In this document: positions 34,012-37,421 of the stretch, piece by piece | Position numbering within the stretch: the first letter of the stretch is position 1 | Layout: each line of letters starts with the position of its first letter | NCBI GenBank assembly: GCA_009841055.1 | Contig: VXMN01000197.1 | Coordinates: 1 to 37,421, forward strand | Origin: Acidobacteriota bacterium | Lineage (GTDB): Bacteria > Acidobacteriota > Terriglobia > Versatilivoradales > Versatilivoraceae | Direction: 5' to 3' | DNA: 37,421 bases | Notes under the pieces: generated by a model | What the model saw: only the letters and a program-made list of their open reading frames with translations | Databases searched by the model: none | What the model was told of the DNA's origin: nothing | Made by a program: the position numbers and the translations under genes

Positions 34012-34734
34012 CTAGCGGTAGGCTGATTCCAGGTTGGAATAGACCAGTCGGCCGGCGGAATCCCGGTAGCTGACGATATCCGGTTTCACCCCGCCCGCGG
34101 AAGGGTCCGGCAGATCCCGGCCGTAGAGCTGTCTGATCTTGTGGACGTAGTCCCGAGTCTCGCGGTAGGGAGGAACGCCGCCGTGCTTGCGGACGGCGTT
34201 TTCCCCCGCGTTGTAAGCCGCCAGCACCAGGGAAAGATTGCCGGGAAACTGATCCTGCAGGAACTTGAGGTAGCGTATGCCTCCCTCGATGTTTTGGGCG
34301 GGATCGTATGCGTCGGCCACGCCGAACCGCTCGGCCGTCTTCGGCAGCAACTGCATGACTCCCAGGGCTCCCTTGGGGGAAATTGCCGTTGGATTGTAGT
34401 TGGACTCCACCCTGGCTACCGCCTTTACCAATTCCGGATCCATTCCGTGCTTTCGGGCGATGTGATCGATGAGTCTTGCGATTCCCGCAGGGGGACGACC
34501 CTTTTTGCGAATCCTCAGTCGCGTGCCCGGTTCCGGCAGCGTGGTAGAGTCGGGAGGGAATATGGCGATGATTCGAGTATTGGAAAATATGCGGCTTCCG
34601 TCGGCTCCGGTGAAGCTGTCGATCTCCCCGCCGATCGAGGTGGGGCACACGACCAGGGTGAACAGGCATCCGGCCGAAACCATGTATCGGTTCAGGTTCC
34701 AACCGGAAGGGTTGATTTTCGCGGGGGCAACCAT
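34012..34734 (-). CDS. Lytic transglycosylase (SLT family)
   Basis: Peptidoglycan-cleaving enzyme of 240 aa, expected in the periplasm. The N-terminal basic/hydrophobic segment (NLNRYMVSAGCLFTLVVC) is a signal or anchor. The SLT domain is at about 84-200: the catalytic Glu is E110 in VARVESNYNPTAISPKGALGVMQLLP, and the fold signature LVLAAYNAGENAV follows. A DUF4124-like strand motif precedes the domain (SFTGADGSRIFSN) and a second one ends the protein (SYRDSAGRLVYSN). The start is uncertain: ATG 34734 keeps a positively charged n-region; TTG 34761, with GAGAGA upstream, and ATG 34683 are possible. It lies 117 bp downstream of alaS on the same strand. Single-domain family members are usually 200-250 aa, as here. 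Confidence 0.88.
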   Translation of the reverse strand: MVAPAKINPSGWNLNRYMVSAGCLFTLVVCPTSIGGEIDSFTGADGSRIFSNTRIIAIFPPDSTTLPEPGTRLRIRKKGRPPAGIARLIDHIARKHGMDPELVKAVARVESNYNPTAISPKGALGVMQLLPKTAERFGVADAYDPAQNIEGGIRYLKFLQDQFPGNLSLVLAAYNAGENAVRKHGGVPPYRETRDYVHKIRQLYGRDLPDPSAGGVKPDIVSYRDSAGRLVYSNLESAYR

Positions 34735-34851
34735 GGGAACGGGAGCTGGATGAGGGGACAACGGTATCTCTCTCAGGAAATGAAGATGGTTCGGAACCGG
34801 AAATAGTTTAATGGTTTCTCCCGCGACCCATGACGGGCAGGGTCTTCCGGT

Positions 34852-37421
34852 TCAACCCGCCCCTTCGACATGCTTCTCTACGTAGCCGGCAACGGCCTCC
34901 AGCGCCTGGGGTAACTTGCTCGGGTCCTTGCCTCCGGCTTCGGCCAGATCCGGTCTGCCGCCGCCGCCGCCGCCGACCACCGAGGCGATTTCCCTGACCA
35001 TTCTGCCGGCGTGGAGACGGGAAGTCAGATCGGAAGTAATGGCTGCGACCATGGAGACTTTGCCGGAATCCGAAGTGGCCAGCACCACTACTCCTCGGCC
35101 GATCCGCGACTTCAGCTCGTCGGCCAGATTGCGGAGCGAGGCATTGTCCAGCCGATCCACCACCGATGTCAAGACCTTAACGTCATTCACTCTCCTGGCG
35201 GAATGCAGCAGTTGCCCGACGCGGTCCTGGGCCAGCCGGTAGCGCATTTCCTGGAGTTCCTTCTCCAGTGACCTGATGGAGGCCTGGTACCTGCGGACCG
35301 ACCCCACCAGCTCGGGCCGGGTTCCCTTGGAAAGTCCCTCCAACTGGCTGAGCAGTTCTTCGTCCTCGCGAAAGCGCCGCAGCGCTCCGGTGCCCGTAAT
35401 GGCTTCAATGCGGCGGACTCCTGCCGCGATTCCGCTCTCGCTGACGATTTTGAACAATCCTATATCGCCGGTGCGCGAGACGTGGGTGCCGCCACAAAGC
35501 TCCTTGCTGAACCCGTTCACCGACACCACTCTCACCTGTTCTCCGTACTTCTCTCCGAAAAGAGCCATGGCTCCTTCCGCAACCGCCTGGTTCAAGTCCT
35601 GGACCAGGGTGGTGACGGGCAGGTTGTCCATCACCTTGCGGTTCACCAGGTCCTCGATCTCGACAAGGTCCTCCGTCGAAAGGGCCGCATAGTGGGTGAA
35701 ATCGAAGCGCAAGCGATCGGGAGCCACCAGCGAGCCGGACTGTTTGACGTGAAACCCGACCATTTGGCGGAGGGCGGCATGGAGCAAGTGGGTGGCGGTG
35801 TGGTTTTTCCTGATGGAATCCCGGCGCGTCCCGTCCACCCGGGCCTCGACCCTGTCGCCCACCTGCAGGGTTCCCCGGGCGCACCTGACCCGGTGAGCCG
35901 AGTAGCCGGGAGGGGCGGGATAGGTGTCCTGCACAACGGCTTCGGCCTCGCCTCCCTGCAAGATCCCGGCGTCTCCAACCTGGCCTCCCGTTTCGGCGTA
36001 GAAGGGAGTTCGATCCAGGAAGACTTCTCCAACCTTTCCGGCCGGCAGCAAGCCGGTATCCTTGCCTTGGATCCGGATCCCCTGAATGGTCGCCTGGTCG
36101 GTGTCAAGTTGGGTGTAGCCCAGGAAGCGGGTCTTCTCCGAGGCAGGCGGGGGTGCCGACCCGGCGGCGGTGGCCGTTTCCTTCCAACTGGCACGCCCTC
36201 TCTCGCGCTGAGCCGTCAGCCTCCGGTTGAAACCCTCTTCGTCCAGGATCAGTCCGTTCTCGTCCGCGATCTCCTGCATCAGGTCCAGGGGCAGGCCGTA
36301 GGTGTCATAGAACTTGAACATGACCTCCCCCGGCAAACGGGCCTGGCGGCTCCCGGTCGGTTTCAGTCGGGCCAGCACCTCGCCGAGCTGGTCCAATGCA
36401 ATTCGCAGGGTGGAAGAGAAACGCTGCTCCTCGTGGCGCACCACCCTGGACACGTACTCCCGGGTAGAGGCCAGCTCCGGATAGGCGTCCTGCATGAGAT
36501 CCGCTACCCGGTCGGCCATCCGGTGCAGAAACTCGTCCTGGATTCCGATGAGTCTTCCGTGCCGGATGGCGCGACGCATGATCTTTCTCAGGACGTAGCC
36601 GCGCCCGTCATTGGCGGGCGCCACCCCATCGCTGACGAGGAAAGCCGTGGCCCTGGCATGGTCGGCGATCACCCGCATGGAAACGTCGGCGGCCCTGTCG
36701 CTGCCGTAGTCCCTTCCGGATATCTCGGCGGCGTATCGCGTCAGCGGCTTCAGCAGGTCAGTATCGTAGTTGCTGTGCTTTCCCTGGAGCACCGCCGTCA
36801 TGCGCTCCAGGCCCATGCCGGTGTCCACCGAGGGCTTGGGCAAGGGAACCAGTTGTCCCGAGTTCTGCCGGTCGAACTCCATGAACACCAGGTTCCAGAT
36901 TTCGACGAAGCGGCCGCATTCGCAGGGAAAGCTGCATTGCGAGCATTGCGAATATCCAGCCTCGCTGCCGTCCGGACCCTGGTCGAAGTGAATCTCGGAA
37001 CAGGGGCCGCAGGGACCGGTGTCCCCCATGGCCCAGAAGTTGTCCTTCTCGCCCAGGCGAAAGATGCGGTCGGAGGGAACCCCGACCTCCCGATTCCAGA
37101 TCCGGTCCGCCTCATCATCGTCCTGAAAGACCGTGATCCAGAGTTGTTCCGGATTGAGCCCGTACACTCCGGTCACCAGTTCCCACGCCAGCGGAATGGC
37201 TTCCGATTTGAAGTAGTCGCCGAAGGAGAAGTTCCCCAGCATTTCGAAGAAGGTGTGGTGCCTGGCGGTCTTTCCCACGTTCTCGAAGTCGTTGTGCTTT
37301 CCGCCTGCCCGGACGCATTTCTGGGAGGTGGTGGCCCGGAGGTAGTCCCGAGTCTCCCGCCCCAGGAAAACGTCCTTGAACTGGTTCATGCCGGCGTTGG
37401 TGAACAGCCTCGTGGGGTCGT
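34852..37421 (-). CDS. alaS: Alanyl-tRNA synthetase (5' partial)
   Basis: Charges tRNA-Ala with alanine and clears mischarged Ser/Gly-tRNA. The gene runs off the right edge: residues before the first Met in the window (DPTRLFTNAG) are the normal AlaRS continuation, so roughly 35-40 N-terminal residues are missing. Seen in order: the class II aminoacylation core (NQFKDVFLGRE, GNFSFGDYFK, the WNLVFMEFDR and DTGMGLERM motifs), the editing domain Zn site HTATH (HxxxH) and CGGTH (CxxxH), and the C-Ala/DHHA1 tail ending in GGGGGGRPDLAEAGG. A Cys-rich SQCSQCSFPCECGRF insertion sits in the core after FDQGPDGSEAGY. All catalytic regions present look intact. The lytic transglycosylase gene lies downstream. 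Confidence 0.97.
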   Translation of the reverse strand, partial: DPTRLFTNAGMNQFKDVFLGRETRDYLRATTSQKCVRAGGKHNDFENVGKTARHHTFFEMLGNFSFGDYFKSEAIPLAWELVTGVYGLNPEQLWITVFQDDDEADRIWNREVGVPSDRIFRLGEKDNFWAMGDTGPCGPCSEIHFDQGPDGSEAGYSQCSQCSFPCECGRFVEIWNLVFMEFDRQNSGQLVPLPKPSVDTGMGLERMTAVLQGKHSNYDTDLLKPLTRYAAEISGRDYGSDRAADVSMRVIADHARATAFLVSDGVAPANDGRGYVLRKIMRRAIRHGRLIGIQDEFLHRMADRVADLMQDAYPELASTREYVSRVVRHEEQRFSSTLRIALDQLGEVLARLKPTGSRQARLPGEVMFKFYDTYGLPLDLMQEIADENGLILDEEGFNRRLTAQRERGRASWKETATAAGSAPPPASEKTRFLGYTQLDTDQATIQGIRIQGKDTGLLPAGKVGEVFLDRTPFYAETGGQVGDAGILQGGEAEAVVQDTYPAPPGYSAHRVRCARGTLQVGDRVEARVDGTRRDSIRKNHTATHLLHAALRQMVGFHVKQSGSLVAPDRLRFDFTHYAALSTEDLVEIEDLVNRKVMDNLPVTTLVQDLNQAVAEGAMALFGEKYGEQVRVVSVNGFSKELCGGTHVSRTGDIGLFKIVSESGIAAGVRRIEAITGTGALRRFREDEELLSQLEGLSKGTRPELVGSVRRYQASIRSLEKELQEMRYRLAQDRVGQLLHSARRVNDVKVLTSVVDRLDNASLRNLADELKSRIGRGVVVLATSDSGKVSMVAAITSDLTSRLHAGRMVREIASVVGGGGGGRPDLAEAGGKDPSKLPQALEAVAGYVEKHVEGAG

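Overview
The window is GC-rich and densely coded. It reads as part of a Gram-negative environmental bacterial chromosome, most likely from Acidobacteriota (Solibacter/Bryobacter-like), with Planctomycetota or a related phylum as the alternative. The reasons are a secreted cytochrome/WD40, PPC, DUF1549-DUF1553 and DUF1501 cluster (typical of planctomycetes, verrucomicrobia and Solibacter-type acidobacteria), an autotransporter-type outer-membrane beta-barrel, a bacterial AddAB-type helicase-nuclease pair, and 7Fe ferredoxins. No phylogeny could be run, so this placement is inference.

Layout. 1-3607 (+): 3' part of a giant Calx-beta repeat autotransporter adhesin. 3802-9793 (-): an addB-addA-like pair for double-strand-break processing, translationally coupled. 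9794-10295: gene-free stretch holding an inverted repeat and one copy of a dispersed repeat. 10296-18257 (+): four-gene exported cytochrome/PPC/DUF1549/DUF1501 operon. 18329-20722 (+): an unrecognised protein, then 6-phosphogluconate dehydrogenase. 20761-22448 (-): NADPH-dependent FMN reductase and IspH. 22449-23238: gene-free, repeat-rich. 23239-27882 (+): M19 dipeptidase, class V aminotransferase, an exported CinA-like protein, an exported thioredoxin-fold protein and QueF; the last three are overlapped or coupled. 28117-28731 (+): two tandem 7Fe ferredoxins. 28738-30685 (-): GNAT acetyltransferase and a cysteine-synthase-fold enzyme. 30936-33751 (+): secreted FG-GAP/VCBS propeller protein whose last 60 or so residues are displaced by an apparent one-base frameshift. 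33752-34011: inverted 14-bp tandem repeats and a hairpin. 34012-34734 (-): lytic transglycosylase. 34852-37421 (-): alaS, cut by the window end.

How the genes work together. Most are housekeeping (alaS, ispH, gnd, queF, DNA repair). The accessory interest is in the envelope: the autotransporter, the exported cytochrome operon, the FG-GAP propeller, and a coupled pair of an exported CinA-like protein and a membrane-anchored thioredoxin. CinA is normally cytoplasmic, and its C-terminal active-site motif looks degenerate here. That pair is the best candidate for undescribed biology. The intergenic regions carry several families of short, imperfect, often palindromic repeats that are not explained by genes.
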